Shown here: in pieces, positions 1-9,176 of the stretch
Numbering within the stretch: position 1 is the stretch's first letter
Layout of the letters: the number at the start of each line of letters is the position of its first letter
From: an uncultured Ruminiclostridium sp.
GTDB taxonomy: Bacteria > Bacillota > Clostridia > Oscillospirales > Ruminococcaceae
DNA: 64,000 nt
NCBI GenBank assembly: GCA_947630175.1
Contig: CANRGJ010000001.1
Span: 186,001-250,000, forward strand
Direction: 5' to 3'
The notes under the pieces: generated by a model
What the model saw: the letters and a program-made list of their open reading frames with translations, nothing else
Database searches by the model: none
What the model was told of the DNA's origin: nothing
Translations under genes and position numbers: made by a program

Positions 1-285
1 GAAGATATTTATAATTATTGCTATGATATTTGTCGTCACCATCATGAGCGTTGGGACGGAAGAGGTTATCCTGACGGGATAAGCGGAGATGATATTTCTA
101 TCTGGGCGCAGGTGGTTGCTGTTGTTGACGTTTATGACGCCCTCATCTCTCCCAGGGTTTATAAATCTGCATACGATCATGAAGTTGCTGTAAAGATGAT
201 ATATAACGGAGAGTGCGGTACGTTTAATCCGAAGGTGCTCAAAGCATTTGACAAAGCAATAGGAAAAACGGGTTGCTTTGATTAA
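1..285 (+). CDS. HD-GYP domain protein, C-terminal part (5' end outside window)
   Basis: The frame is open from the first base to a TAA stop at 283-285, giving 94 residues. It contains HHERWDGRGYPDG, the GYP-type signature of HD-GYP phosphohydrolases, followed by VVAVVDVYDALISPRVYK, the usual helix carrying the second metal-site Asp. Families with this domain are mostly c-di-GMP phosphodiesterases, often fused to a receiver or sensor domain. The part that would show the fusion partner and the HD residues lies upstream of the window, so the full architecture is unknown. A perfect palindromic terminator follows 15 bases after the stop. Confidence 0.85.
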   Translation, partial: EDIYNYCYDICRHHHERWDGRGYPDGISGDDISIWAQVVAVVDVYDALISPRVYKSAYDHEVAVKMIYNGECGTFNPKVLKAFDKAIGKTGCFD

Positions 286-300
286 ATTATTTCTATAATG

Positions 301-336
301 AAATCTCCTCAATGCAAATTTGCATTGAGGAGATTT
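301..336. terminator. Bidirectional intrinsic terminator
   Basis: An 18-base arm (301-318) is followed directly by its exact reverse complement (319-336) and then a T-rich run. It lies between two convergent genes and can serve both. Confidence 0.85.
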
Positions 337-352
337 TTATTTGTGTTTAACT

Positions 353-1648
353 TTATGAATCATCTGCGTCGGCCGGTTTTGCCGATATGCGAATATCAAC
401 TTTATATTCTCCTGTTATCCATGCCCGTACCTTTTGTCCTGCAATTCGCATAGTGACAGTATATGTTTTTACACTTTCTTCCGCCTGCACTCCAAGCAGG
501 TTGACTGTACCGATTATATCGTCATGCGAAAGATTGTGAAGGACGTCAGACGGTCCTATGGCGGTAACGTTTATGTTGTTTGTCACAAATGTATAATCAT
601 AGTTTGAATCGCCGTTAAGTATTGTAAAATTCTCAGTTGAAACAGTGAATTCCAGGTTGCCATAGCTGTCTATATTTTCAAATGTGACCTGCGCCCTGCC
701 GATGTTTGACAGATTTTTATATCCGTCGGGAAGGGAAATAGCAAGATTTATTCCTTGCAAGTCTTTTGATGTGATATTTGATAAGTTAATTTCTCCCACG
801 TCGATTTTTTCAAGATTTTCTATGCTTGCGTCATTCGCGGGTGCGGCAATGGTTATCTCATTTGGGAGTATTGTGTAAGACAGACTCTTATCATTAAAAT
901 TATCAGGATAAATAATGGAAACGTCAAGTGGAAGTGTTTTGACCCTATATACAGGAATTGTTACAGTATAGTTGTCGGCTCTGTATTCCAGATTTGGATT
1001 TTCAATTTTGTTGCCTGACGCATTGTAAAGACTTACAGTACCTTGTACTTCGGTGGTTTCTGTCATTACTCCGTCAAAAACAGGCTCAATAACCGCTTTT
1101 GCAACGGATTTGACAAGCGACTCTTCACCTGTCACCGTTATCTTATCAGATGACAGCAAAATGTCATCTGTTTGTATTTGCAATTCATCGGCTACCGAAA
1201 GATTGTCTGTATTTACTTCAATTGCAATATCTTCGCTTATAATACGTTCAATAGTAACTTTAGATGTAAGACCTGATGAAATGATTTCATAGTCGTTGCT
1301 TGATTCGACCTTGTTAAGTATTACGTTGACCGTATGCGTGCCGGGAGTAGTTATACCCGAAAGATCAAGAGTTGCAGAAAAATCCTCTGCCGTAAGAGAA
1401 CCGATAATATATCTTTTTCCCTGTATATGGATCGTAACAGACGGTTCATAGTCTGTGATCTGCAAATTTTCTTCTTTCATATACTGGGTTGGCTCTGCGA
1501 TTATTGCTACATCGTCGATATGGTCCGTTACATTTGGGAACAGCTGAATGGAGATAGCAAACCATATGATTATTGCAAAGATTACCGATAAAATTATCGT
1601 CTTCAGGTTTTTAACAAAGTAATGGGCAATTTTTTTAAGAAAGGTCAT
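353..1648 (-). CDS. cdaR: CdaR, YbbR-domain regulator of the c-di-AMP synthase
   Basis: This 431-residue protein has one N-terminal membrane helix (about residues 15-33, LKTIILSVIFAIIIWFAI) followed by repeated beta-rich YbbR domains that would face outside. In Firmicutes CdaR binds and modulates the membrane diadenylate cyclase CdaA. Its start overlaps the cdaA stop by 4 bases, so the two are probably translationally coupled. In many relatives glmM follows cdaR; here the gene is followed by a terminator instead. The assignment rests on the adjacent cdaA, the single membrane anchor and the YbbR-like repeats. Confidence 0.88.
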   Translation of the reverse strand: MTFLKKIAHYFVKNLKTIILSVIFAIIIWFAISIQLFPNVTDHIDDVAIIAEPTQYMKEENLQITDYEPSVTIHIQGKRYIIGSLTAEDFSATLDLSGITTPGTHTVNVILNKVESSNDYEIISSGLTSKVTIERIISEDIAIEVNTDNLSVADELQIQTDDILLSSDKITVTGEESLVKSVAKAVIEPVFDGVMTETTEVQGTVSLYNASGNKIENPNLEYRADNYTVTIPVYRVKTLPLDVSIIYPDNFNDKSLSYTILPNEITIAAPANDASIENLEKIDVGEINLSNITSKDLQGINLAISLPDGYKNLSNIGRAQVTFENIDSYGNLEFTVSTENFTILNGDSNYDYTFVTNNINVTAIGPSDVLHNLSHDDIIGTVNLLGVQAEESVKTYTVTMRIAGQKVRAWITGEYKVDIRISAKPADADDS

Positions 1649-2538
1649 TTTTTACCCTCCTTTGTCTTTTCGGCGGGGCGGTGCTGTTTGTTAGACTTGC
1701 TTTTCTTTTGCGTTTCGGAAGAGGAATGTATAAGGCGTTCGGTCAGATATTGCTTAAGCGTTGCTCCGGAAAAATTCCTTGTAAGCTCTCCGTTTTCAGC
1801 AACAGAAATCACACCCGTTTCTTCGGATACGACTACAACGATGGCGTCCGATACTTCGCTTATTCCTATCGCCGCACGGTGTCTTGTGCCCAGTTCCTTG
1901 GGAACAAGCTCTTCTTTTGCAGGCTTTGGCAGGTAGCAGGCAGCGGCGTGTATCATTCCGTCTCTTATGATCACTGCTCCGTCATGAAGAGGAGTGTTAG
2001 GTACGAAAATATTTCCGAAAAGCTCTGCGCTTGGTACGGCGTCAATTATTGTACCCGTTTCTATCTGTTCTCCCAATTTTGTCTGTTGCTCAATTACAAT
2101 AAGCGCACCTGTCATAGTTCTTGACAAATTTTCACAAGCCTTGGAAATGCTGTTGATTGCATTGATGGTTTTGGCGTCGTCTTCGCTTACGTTATTTCCT
2201 TCAAGAAAAGGCATTTTAGTCATCTTGGTGCGGCCGACTCTTTCAAGGATACGCCGGAGCTCAGGCTGAAACATTATAATTATTACAAGAATACCTATAT
2301 TGAAAAATGTTTCCGCAACAATTCCCATAACCTTAAATCCAAGCTGATCCAGAACAAAAAGAACAATAGCAAAAAAAGCTATACCTTTTATCAGCTGTTC
2401 AGCTCTTGTTTCACGCATAAGCTTTATGCAGAAGAAAAGTATGGCGGAAAGAAAAATTATGTCCAGAATATCAATGGGCGTGATATAACTTACGATGCTG
2501 CATATGTTATCCCATATATCGCTTAAGTACGCAAACAA
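1645..2538 (-). CDS. cdaA: CdaA, membrane diadenylate cyclase (c-di-AMP synthase)
   Basis: The enzyme makes c-di-AMP from two ATP. The 297-residue protein has three N-terminal membrane helices (about residues 20-95) and a DAC (DisA_N) domain. The DGA catalytic motif is seen in HDGAVIIRDG, and the second nucleotide-binding motif in GTRHRAAIGISE. The start is a TTG at 2536-2538, preceded by AGGTG at a normal distance, and no better ATG lies nearby. It is the first gene of a two-gene operon with cdaR. The C-terminal tail after about residue 265 is rich in Lys, Ser and Glu and looks disordered. c-di-AMP is known to control potassium and osmolyte balance and cell-wall homeostasis. Confidence 0.94.
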   Translation of the reverse strand: MFAYLSDIWDNICSIVSYITPIDILDIIFLSAILFFCIKLMRETRAEQLIKGIAFFAIVLFVLDQLGFKVMGIVAETFFNIGILVIIIMFQPELRRILERVGRTKMTKMPFLEGNNVSEDDAKTINAINSISKACENLSRTMTGALIVIEQQTKLGEQIETGTIIDAVPSAELFGNIFVPNTPLHDGAVIIRDGMIHAAACYLPKPAKEELVPKELGTRHRAAIGISEVSDAIVVVVSEETGVISVAENGELTRNFSGATLKQYLTERLIHSSSETQKKSKSNKQHRPAEKTKEGKK

Positions 2539-2587
2539 ACAAACACCTACTTTATGTCACCGTAAAAACGGTATTTATCTGATAATA

Positions 2588-2616
2588 ATTTTATCACAAA
2601 ATACGTTTTATTGCAA
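2588..2616 (-). promoter_or_regulatory. SigA-type promoter of cdaA-cdaR
   Basis: Read on the reverse strand: TTGCAA (2611-2616), a 17-base spacer and TAAAAT (2588-2593). A short ACCGT/ACGGT hairpin lies in the leader near 2561-2574. Confidence 0.65.
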
Positions 2617-2676
2617 TATCTTTTATAATTTTTTTCAACTTTGAAAACATAATTTTATGTTTTAGTACCAAACGAT

Positions 2677-2705
2677 TTGACAATCAAGATTTTTTGTAAT
2701 ATTAT
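2677..2705 (+). promoter_or_regulatory. SigA-type promoter of the MATE gene
   Basis: TTGACA at 2677-2682, a 17-base spacer, and TATTAT at 2700-2705. It diverges from the cdaA promoter. Confidence 0.55.
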
Positions 2706-2732
2706 ATAATTTGCAGAAAAAGATAAACAGGT

Positions 2733-4169
2733 ATGGAAAGGGAACGGCACTTTCATATGATAAAGAAAGCTAATTTCACTATGTTGGCGGCTATCCTTGC
2801 TTTAGCATGGCCGACTATGCTGGAACAGCTTATGCAAACTGCGGTTCAGTACATAGATACTGCTATGGTAGGTTCACTGGGAACGCAGGCTACCGCCGCA
2901 GTAGGCGCAACATCGACGGTAAACTGGCTGATTGGCGGGACTGTTTCCGCTTTAGGAGTGGGATTTTTAGCATATATTTCACAATCAATGGGCGCTGGCA
3001 GACAGGACGAAGCAAGAAAAGCGTCAGGGCAGGCAGTTTTTATAACTGTAATTTGCGGGTTGTTTTTCACGCTTGTTACGGTCGGACTAAGCGGAGTTAT
3101 TCCGCAATGGATGCAGGTGGACGAAAACATTCGTGACGCTGCCTCAAGATATTTTTTGATACTGTATACTCCTATGCTTTTTCGTGCGGCAAGCATAATA
3201 TTCGGTACTGTACTAAGGGCAGTCGGCGATACAAAAACTCCTATGCTGGCGGGAATTGCTGTCAATATAATAAATATAACTCTGAATTTCTTTCTAATCT
3301 ATCCGACACGTCAGGTAAATTTTTTAAATATATCGTTTAATATTTACGGCGCAGGGTGGGGAATTGAAGGCGCAGCATTAGCCAGCGCAATTGCCTATGC
3401 GTTCGGCGGAATAATTATTACCGCTGTGCTGTGGCGACATAAAATCATATCTCCCAAAGGTCAGAAGATATTGCCTGACGTAAAGGTGCTTAAACCGTGC
3501 TTAAGAGTAGCATTTCCGAATATGCTCCAGCGTTTTGCTACTTCACTTGGATATGTGGCTTTTGCGTCTATGATAAATTCGATAGGCGAAACCGCAACTG
3601 CTGCGCACACCATTGCGAATACGGTCGAATCGGCGTTTTATATTCCCGGCTGGGGTATGCAGACTGCGGCGGCCACGCTTTCGGGAAATGCCTGCGGCGA
3701 AAAAAACGAAAAAAAGCTGCGGTCTTTAATAAAAACAGTTCTTCCCTTGGAAATAGGTCTGATGGTGATTTCCGGGGGATTGCTGTTCTTGTTTGCGCCG
3801 CAGCTAATGGGTATTTTTTCGAAAGATTTGCAGGTCATTGAGCTTGGAACAGTGGTTTTAAGAATGGTTGCTGTGTCTGAGCCGTTTTACGGAGTCCCGA
3901 TTGTTCTTGAGGGAATAATGCAGGGAGCAGGAAAAACCGTTGCTCCCTTTGTATACAATGTTATCGGTATGTGGTGTGTCAGAATAGTGGGGACATTTAT
4001 ATTCACTCGTTTTTTGAACGGCGGACTTATATCCGCTTGGGGCTGTATGATAGGACATAATATGGTTCTGTTTATTTTGTTTACCATTCACTTTGCAAGC
4101 GGAAAGTGGAAACCTAAATATTTGGAAAAGGCTGAAAGCGACAGTTATATTGAAGATAAGCAAGTATAA
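2733..4169 (+). CDS. MATE family multidrug/toxin efflux protein
   Basis: This 478-residue polytopic membrane protein has about twelve hydrophobic segments in two similar halves. The N-terminal half carries the MATE-type sequence LAWPTMLEQLMQTAVQYIDT, and MVGSLGTQATAAVGA follows. MATE proteins export cationic drugs or metabolites using Na+ or H+ gradients; the substrate cannot be read from sequence. The ATG at 2733 is kept as start, but an in-frame ATG at 2757 (MIKKANF) has a purine-rich GGAAAGGGA upstream and may be the real one. The gene stands alone between divergent cdaA and a convergent hydrolase gene. Confidence 0.9.
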   Translation: MERERHFHMIKKANFTMLAAILALAWPTMLEQLMQTAVQYIDTAMVGSLGTQATAAVGATSTVNWLIGGTVSALGVGFLAYISQSMGAGRQDEARKASGQAVFITVICGLFFTLVTVGLSGVIPQWMQVDENIRDAASRYFLILYTPMLFRAASIIFGTVLRAVGDTKTPMLAGIAVNIINITLNFFLIYPTRQVNFLNISFNIYGAGWGIEGAALASAIAYAFGGIIITAVLWRHKIISPKGQKILPDVKVLKPCLRVAFPNMLQRFATSLGYVAFASMINSIGETATAAHTIANTVESAFYIPGWGMQTAAATLSGNACGEKNEKKLRSLIKTVLPLEIGLMVISGGLLFLFAPQLMGIFSKDLQVIELGTVVLRMVAVSEPFYGVPIVLEGIMQGAGKTVAPFVYNVIGMWCVRIVGTFIFTRFLNGGLISAWGCMIGHNMVLFILFTIHFASGKWKPKYLEKAESDSYIEDKQV

Positions 4170-4202
4170 ATTTAATATATTATTTAAATAAAAATATGTC
4201 TT

Positions 4203-4967
4203 TCAGATATGAATTTGAAAATCTCCAAACTCAAACAATCCGTTTCCCTGTTTTAGCTGTCCATTTTTTTCTATTTTTGCAAATCCTTTTTCGATTTCTT
4301 TTATTAAAGTGACAGGAACGTTTAATTGATGGTGACCCGGTAAGACCCTTTTAATTTCATATTTCTGTATCTTTTTTACAGAGTCAAAGAAAAGCTGAGG
4401 GTCGGTCGTAGGATAAAAAGCGTCCAGACATCCTTTATAAATCAGGTCACCCGAATACAATCGGTATTGTTCTATTTCATAAAAGCAGCAATGCCCCGGA
4501 GAATGACCCGGTGTATGTATGACCTGTAATGTTCGGCCGCCTAAGTCGAAAATATCATTGTCGTGAAGAACAGTTGTAGGATCACCCTGAAAAATTTGAT
4601 AATTCTCCAAATGAAAATCATCAGGAAAAACGCAGGGCTTTAACATTATATTTTTCTTGACTGATTGCAGAGAAAGCGGAAACTGTCCAGTGATCCAGCT
4701 CACTTCACTTTCGTGAACGGCGAAATCCTTAAAATACTTATGTCCGCCTATATGATCCCAATGTACATGAGTTGTCATAACAGTGACGGGAAGCGCTGTC
4801 AGGTTATCAACGACATTTTTGATATTTGAAATTCCCATACCTGTATCGATCAAAACGGCACGCTCTTTTCCACATAGCAGATAACAATGTGTTTCTTCCC
4901 AATGCTTATATTCACTGATAGCAAATGTACTGTCGTCGATTTTTTCAACAGTAAACCAGTTGTCCAT
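4203..4967 (-). CDS. Metallo-beta-lactamase-fold hydrolase
   Basis: The 254-residue protein carries the binuclear metal motif HVHWDHIGGH (about residues 77-86), followed by HTPGHSPGH and, near the C-terminus, the metal-ligand GHH. These mark the glyoxalase-II-like hydrolases of the metallo-beta-lactamase superfamily. The substrate is unknown; a thioester, lactone or phosphate ester is possible. AAAGGAGAG lies a normal distance before the ATG. It points the same way as the ABC gene upstream but is separated from it by a hairpin, so it may be transcribed independently. Confidence 0.85.
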   Translation of the reverse strand: MDNWFTVEKIDDSTFAISEYKHWEETHCYLLCGKERAVLIDTGMGISNIKNVVDNLTALPVTVMTTHVHWDHIGGHKYFKDFAVHESEVSWITGQFPLSLQSVKKNIMLKPCVFPDDFHLENYQIFQGDPTTVLHDNDIFDLGGRTLQVIHTPGHSPGHCCFYEIEQYRLYSGDLIYKGCLDAFYPTTDPQLFFDSVKKIQKYEIKRVLPGHHQLNVPVTLIKEIEKGFAKIEKNGQLKQGNGLFEFGDFQIHI

Positions 4968-5026
4968 ATAAAATGCTCTCCTTTTATATTTGCTAAATTA
5001 TTGTATCACACTGTAAATAAAACGTC

Positions 5027-5060
5027 AAATCGCCTGGTGAAACTTTTCATCAGGCGATTT
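5027..5060 (-). terminator. Hairpin after the ABC exporter gene
   Basis: AAATCGCCTGGTGAAA and TTTCATCAGGCGATTT form a near-perfect stem with a two-base centre. The T-run is stronger on the plus strand, so termination of the reverse-strand ABC transcript is only probable. Confidence 0.6.
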
Positions 5061-5097
5061 TTCTGCAAAATATTTATTTGTCTTGAAAAGCGGTGAC

Positions 5098-8058
5098 TTA
5101 TTCTGTCCTGAGCGCCTCAACAGGGTCTTTCTTTGCGGCAACTCTTGAGGGGATAATTCCTGCTATCAATGTCAAAATCATACTTATTGCTACAAGTATG
5201 ATTGCTCCTGCGGCAGGAAGGACCGCATTCAGTCCTTCAATGCCTGTTGCGCTGTGCAGTATTGCATTTATTGGTATAAGCGCAAGCAGAGAAACTCCTA
5301 TACCTATCACACCTGATACCAATCCTACTATTAAGGTTTCAGCATTGAAAACTGTGGATATATCGTGCTTTGACGCACCGATGGCTCGTAAAATACCGAT
5401 TTCTCTTGTACGCTCAAGCACTGAAATGTATGTGATTATTCCTATCATTATTGAAGAAACTACCAGTGAAATTCCTACAAATGCGATCAAGAGATAGGAA
5501 ATACCGCTTATGATATCTGTAATAGACGACATCAGAAGAGCAACGTAATCTGTATACTTGATCTCATCATCTTCGTCTGCTTTTTCATTGTAGTCGGATA
5601 TCGCCTCAGCTATTCTGTCTTTATCTTCAAAGGTCTTTGCATAAATGTGTATGGAGGAGGGATCGTCAAAATCTGCATACCCGAGAGCAGTAAGATTTGC
5701 GTCATAATCAGAATCGGAAAATTCGTCAGGCGTATACTCGTCAAACAGAATATCATACTGGTTTTCATCAAATTCTGTCATATCCAAGGCTGCGGCAAGC
5801 TGTTCCGCAGTCATTGCGGAAAGCTGCTGTTCAACGGCTTGAGCATACTGCTGGGCGTATTGAGAAATAATCGCCTCTGAAATATATCCATAAAGCGTTT
5901 CATCATCCATTTGGTTTATATATGACATAACCGTGTCCGAATCTACCCCCATATTCTGAGCGTACATATCGGCAACCTGTTGTTCCAAATCTTCACGGGT
6001 ATATTGCGACAGATATTGCTGTGCATACTGTTCAGCCTCAGCGTCGTCAGGCTGTGACATTATAAATTTGTAGACCTCTGCTTTTTCCGAAGAACTGAGT
6101 TTGGAAATATACTCGTCTACTCTCTTTGATTTTTCATCAGCTGAAGGCTCGGTATATTCATCAGTTTTAAAGGGAAGACCGGTTATTGCGTCTGTATCGG
6201 GGTCGTCTAACTGTTTTTTCAGAATTTCGCTTTCGTTCGTCTTATCAATAATGTAATTTGTAAGATCCTTTGTATATCCCACATATCCCGAAAGCATAGC
6301 GGATGTAGCGTCTTCCTTTGGACGTATAAAACCGGTTATTTTAAGATTTAATCCTATATCTTCGGAATTGAAAAGATATTCCAGTCCTGTTTCACTTTCT
6401 GTAAGGTCAATATATCCTTTTCCGTTTTCTCCTGTCTGATAGTATTCGCAGGGAAGTATGAGCTTGTATTCTTTTTCGCAAAGCTCGTCATATGTCCATT
6501 CGGTATCACCGTAATCGTCTATATATTCACCCTTCATTACCTTTGACATAAGGTCGGGCAAAACGCTGGTATCCTTCAGACCAAGGGTATAGGCAACAAT
6601 ATCCGGCATTTCGTTTCGCTTTGAAAGCACAACTACCACTTCATCATAGTTTTGCGGCCAGCTGCCGTATACAAGGTCGTACTGATTTGTCAGTATTTCG
6701 TTTACAGGCGAACCGTCCTCCGCAGGCAAAAGTTCTTCCCACATATCCATACTGCTCATTGCCATCATTGTGCTGGAAGAGGCTCCCGCCATTGGGCTGT
6801 CCATACCTACTGTTCCTGTCATTACTTCTGCCAGGTCGACCTTCAGTATATTGCCTGATTGCTCTTTGGTAAATACAGGCATCTGAACGATATATGAATA
6901 AGCTATTGCGCTAGCGTTATCCTGAATTTCTTTGCTTTGCTCCAGAAATTCCTTAAACGCTTTCATATTGTTTGTTTGCTTTGCGGAGGTGTTCAGTGCG
7001 TTGAAGGCTTCATATATATTTGTATTTGCTTTTACGGTCTGAGATTCTGCGGGAGCTGTACCGTTGTCATCACTGTCAGTTCCAATGTTCCTGTCCATAA
7101 TAGCGCCGAATAAACTGCTCAGATCGGTAGTTTCTCTCATAATATCTATCGGGTATGAGGACAAAGTCTCCTCCTGAACCGAATTGATATAGTTGTTTAT
7201 TCCTGTTGAAAGGGAAAGGATCAATGCAATACCGATTATTCCTATCGAACCCGCAAATGACGTAAGCAGAGTACGGCCTTTTTTGGTAAGCAGGTTGTTC
7301 ATTGAAAGAGATACAGCGGTAAAGAATGACATTGAAACACGTTTTTTCTTTGCGTTTTCAACATTTTCTTCCTTAGCGGGCTGATAAGGATCGGAGTCGC
7401 TTACAATAGAGCCGTCCTTTACTTTAACGATTCTTGTAGCGTACTGCTCCGCAAGCTCAGGATTATGAGTTACAAGAATAACGAGTCTGTCATTGGCGAC
7501 TTCCTTTAGAAGTTCCATTACCTGTATGCTGGTTTCGCTGTCCAAAGCTCCTGTCGGTTCGTCGGCAAGAAGAATATCAGGGTCGTTTATCAGCGCTCTT
7601 GCAATAGCCACTCTCTGCATCTGACCACCTGACATCTGGTTTGGTCTTTTGTGTATCTGGTCTCCGAGACCGACTTTTTTCAAAGCCTCAATTGCTTTTT
7701 TTCTGCGCTCGGATTTTGAAACGCCTGATATCGTAAGCGCAAGCTCAACATTTGACAATACAGTCTGGTGAGGTATCAGATTGTAGCTTTGAAATATAAA
7801 GCCAATGGAATGATTTCTGTATGCGTCCCAATCTCTGTCCTTAAATTTTTTTGTTGAAACGCCGTTGATTATTAGATCCCCTGAGGTGCAATGGTCAAGC
7901 CCGCCGATAATGTTCAGCATAGTTGTTTTTCCGCAGCCCGAATGGCCAAGGATAGCCACAAATTCGTTTTCTCTGAATGTAATGTTGATCCCGTTTAATG
8001 CTGTTACTACATTGTCTTTTTCGCCGTATTTTTTGATAACGTCTTTTAATTGCAGCAT
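5098..8058 (-). CDS. ABC exporter, fused ATPase and FtsX-type permease with a large outer domain
   Basis: The 986-residue protein begins with an ATPase of about 225 residues: Walker A GHSGCGKTT, signature MSGGQMQRVAIARAL and Walker B ILLADEPTGALD. A first membrane helix follows near residues 260-285. A long extracytoplasmic region (about 290-850) comes next, then three C-terminal helices of an FtsX/MacB-type permease. The outer region has a Gln/Tyr/Ala-rich helical stretch near residues 675-770 (AQQYLSQYTRE, ISQYAQQYAQAVEQQ). MacB-like systems export peptides or lipids by mechanotransmission, not by a classical channel. Here one polypeptide carries both functions and probably dimerises. The start has GGAAGG upstream. 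The substrate is unknown. Confidence 0.9.
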   Translation of the reverse strand: MLQLKDVIKKYGEKDNVVTALNGINITFRENEFVAILGHSGCGKTTMLNIIGGLDHCTSGDLIINGVSTKKFKDRDWDAYRNHSIGFIFQSYNLIPHQTVLSNVELALTISGVSKSERRKKAIEALKKVGLGDQIHKRPNQMSGGQMQRVAIARALINDPDILLADEPTGALDSETSIQVMELLKEVANDRLVILVTHNPELAEQYATRIVKVKDGSIVSDSDPYQPAKEENVENAKKKRVSMSFFTAVSLSMNNLLTKKGRTLLTSFAGSIGIIGIALILSLSTGINNYINSVQEETLSSYPIDIMRETTDLSSLFGAIMDRNIGTDSDDNGTAPAESQTVKANTNIYEAFNALNTSAKQTNNMKAFKEFLEQSKEIQDNASAIAYSYIVQMPVFTKEQSGNILKVDLAEVMTGTVGMDSPMAGASSSTMMAMSSMDMWEELLPAEDGSPVNEILTNQYDLVYGSWPQNYDEVVVVLSKRNEMPDIVAYTLGLKDTSVLPDLMSKVMKGEYIDDYGDTEWTYDELCEKEYKLILPCEYYQTGENGKGYIDLTESETGLEYLFNSEDIGLNLKITGFIRPKEDATSAMLSGYVGYTKDLTNYIIDKTNESEILKKQLDDPDTDAITGLPFKTDEYTEPSADEKSKRVDEYISKLSSSEKAEVYKFIMSQPDDAEAEQYAQQYLSQYTREDLEQQVADMYAQNMGVDSDTVMSYINQMDDETLYGYISEAIISQYAQQYAQAVEQQLSAMTAEQLAAALDMTEFDENQYDILFDEYTPDEFSDSDYDANLTALGYADFDDPSSIHIYAKTFEDKDRIAEAISDYNEKADEDDEIKYTDYVALLMSSITDIISGISYLLIAFVGISLVVSSIMIGIITYISVLERTREIGILRAIGASKHDISTVFNAETLIVGLVSGVIGIGVSLLALIPINAILHSATGIEGLNAVLPAAGAIILVAISMILTLIAGIIPSRVAAKKDPVEALRTE

Positions 8059-8106
8059 TGTTGTTCTACCTTCCGTCGTTATATATTATTTAAAAGATAC
8101 ATTAAC

Positions 8107-8135
8107 ATTATATTTCTATTTGAAACGTTTGTCAA
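8107..8135 (-). promoter_or_regulatory. SigA promoter of the ABC exporter gene
   Basis: On the reverse strand: TTGACA (8130-8135), a 17-base spacer and TATAAT (8107-8112), both perfect consensus. Confidence 0.8.
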
Positions 8136-8200
8136 TCATACCGCAATAATTTTCACTATAAATTCACATTAAAGTTTATCAAATGTTGTAATAAAGCATA

Positions 8201-8229
8201 TTGACACATAACCCTGTAAATGCTATAAT
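8201..8229 (+). promoter_or_regulatory. SigA promoter of the methionine/B12 operon
   Basis: TTGACA (8201-8206), a 17-base spacer and TATAAT (8224-8229), all consensus. The predicted leader is only about 55 bases, too short for an S-box, T-box or cobalamin riboswitch. Confidence 0.85.
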
Positions 8230-8294
8230 AATCAGAAATACGGTGCATTTTGTCATAGATTGATGACTTACATTATTATTCAGGGGTGGACATA

Positions 8295-9176
8295 TTGAAG
8301 ATCACAGAAATATTTGAAATGAAAAAACTGTCGCTATCCTTTGAGGTTTTTCCTCCGAAAAGTAGCGACAGCTTTGAAAGTGTAAAAAGCGCTACTGAGG
8401 AGATTGCAAAGCTGCGCCCCTCGTTTATGAGTGTTACATACGGTGCAGGCGGCGGAACGAGCGAATATACACTGGATATTGTAAAAAACATAAAAGAGCG
8501 TTATGGTGTTCCTACACTTGCTCATCTTACCTGCGTTTCATCTACCAAAGAAACGGTCGCGAAAAAAATAGAAGAAATGAAATCGGCGGGTATAGAAAAC
8601 GTTATGGCTTTGCGGGGCGACCTTACTCCGGAATTGGAGAAAAGCGACAGAAGCACATGGGCATACCGCCATGCAATTGATCTGATACACGATATAAAAG
8701 CCAGCGGAGCTGATTTTTGCATAGGCGCCGCCTGCTACCCTGAGATCCATCCTGAAAGCTCCGACCAGAAGGAAGATATAAAATACCTTAAAGAAAAGGT
8801 AGATGCGGGCTGCTCATTTCTTACCACACAAATGTTTTTTGACAACAATCTTCTTTATAATTTTTTATATAAAATCCGTGAGGCGGGAATTACCGTTCCC
8901 GTTATACCGGGAGTAATGCCTATAACCAACGCAAAGCAGGTAGACAGAGCAATAAAACTTTCAGGTTCTTTTATGCCGCAACGGTTCAAAAGCCTTGTGG
9001 ATAAGTTTGGTCATTCTCCCGACGCTATGAAGCAGGCAGGAATTGCGTATGCGACCGACCAGATAATAGACCTTTATGCAAACGGTATCGTGAACGTTCA
9101 CGTTTATTCAATGAACAAGCCTGACGTTGCAGCTAAAATTCAAAGTAATCTTTCAAATATACTGGGGACAAAATGA
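8295..9176 (+). CDS. metF: Methylenetetrahydrofolate reductase
   Basis: The enzyme reduces 5,10-methylene-THF to 5-methyl-THF, the methyl donor for methionine synthase. The protein (about 293 residues) has the family's N-terminal LSFEVFPPKSSDSF and a TIM-barrel pattern including NVMALRGD and QMFFDNN. I chose the TTG at 8295 because AGGGGTGG ends 5 bases before it and the product then begins MKITEIFE, as MetF proteins usually do; a GTG at 8286 is the alternative. The gene overlaps the next by 4 bases. It opens an operon ending with an ECF S component. Confidence 0.93.
   Translation: MKITEIFEMKKLSLSFEVFPPKSSDSFESVKSATEEIAKLRPSFMSVTYGAGGGTSEYTLDIVKNIKERYGVPTLAHLTCVSSTKETVAKKIEEMKSAGIENVMALRGDLTPELEKSDRSTWAYRHAIDLIHDIKASGADFCIGAACYPEIHPESSDQKEDIKYLKEKVDAGCSFLTTQMFFDNNLLYNFLYKIREAGITVPVIPGVMPITNAKQVDRAIKLSGSFMPQRFKSLVDKFGHSPDAMKQAGIAYATDQIIDLYANGIVNVHVYSMNKPDVAAKIQSNLSNILGTK

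Noticed and set aside
353-2538. glmM as third gene of the cdaA-cdaR operon
   Set aside because: The sequence after cdaR holds a terminator and a convergent gene; no glmM is present.
8230-8294. SAM, T-box or cobalamin riboswitch before metF
   Set aside because: The leader from the consensus promoter to the start codon is only about 55-60 bases, with no fitting structure.
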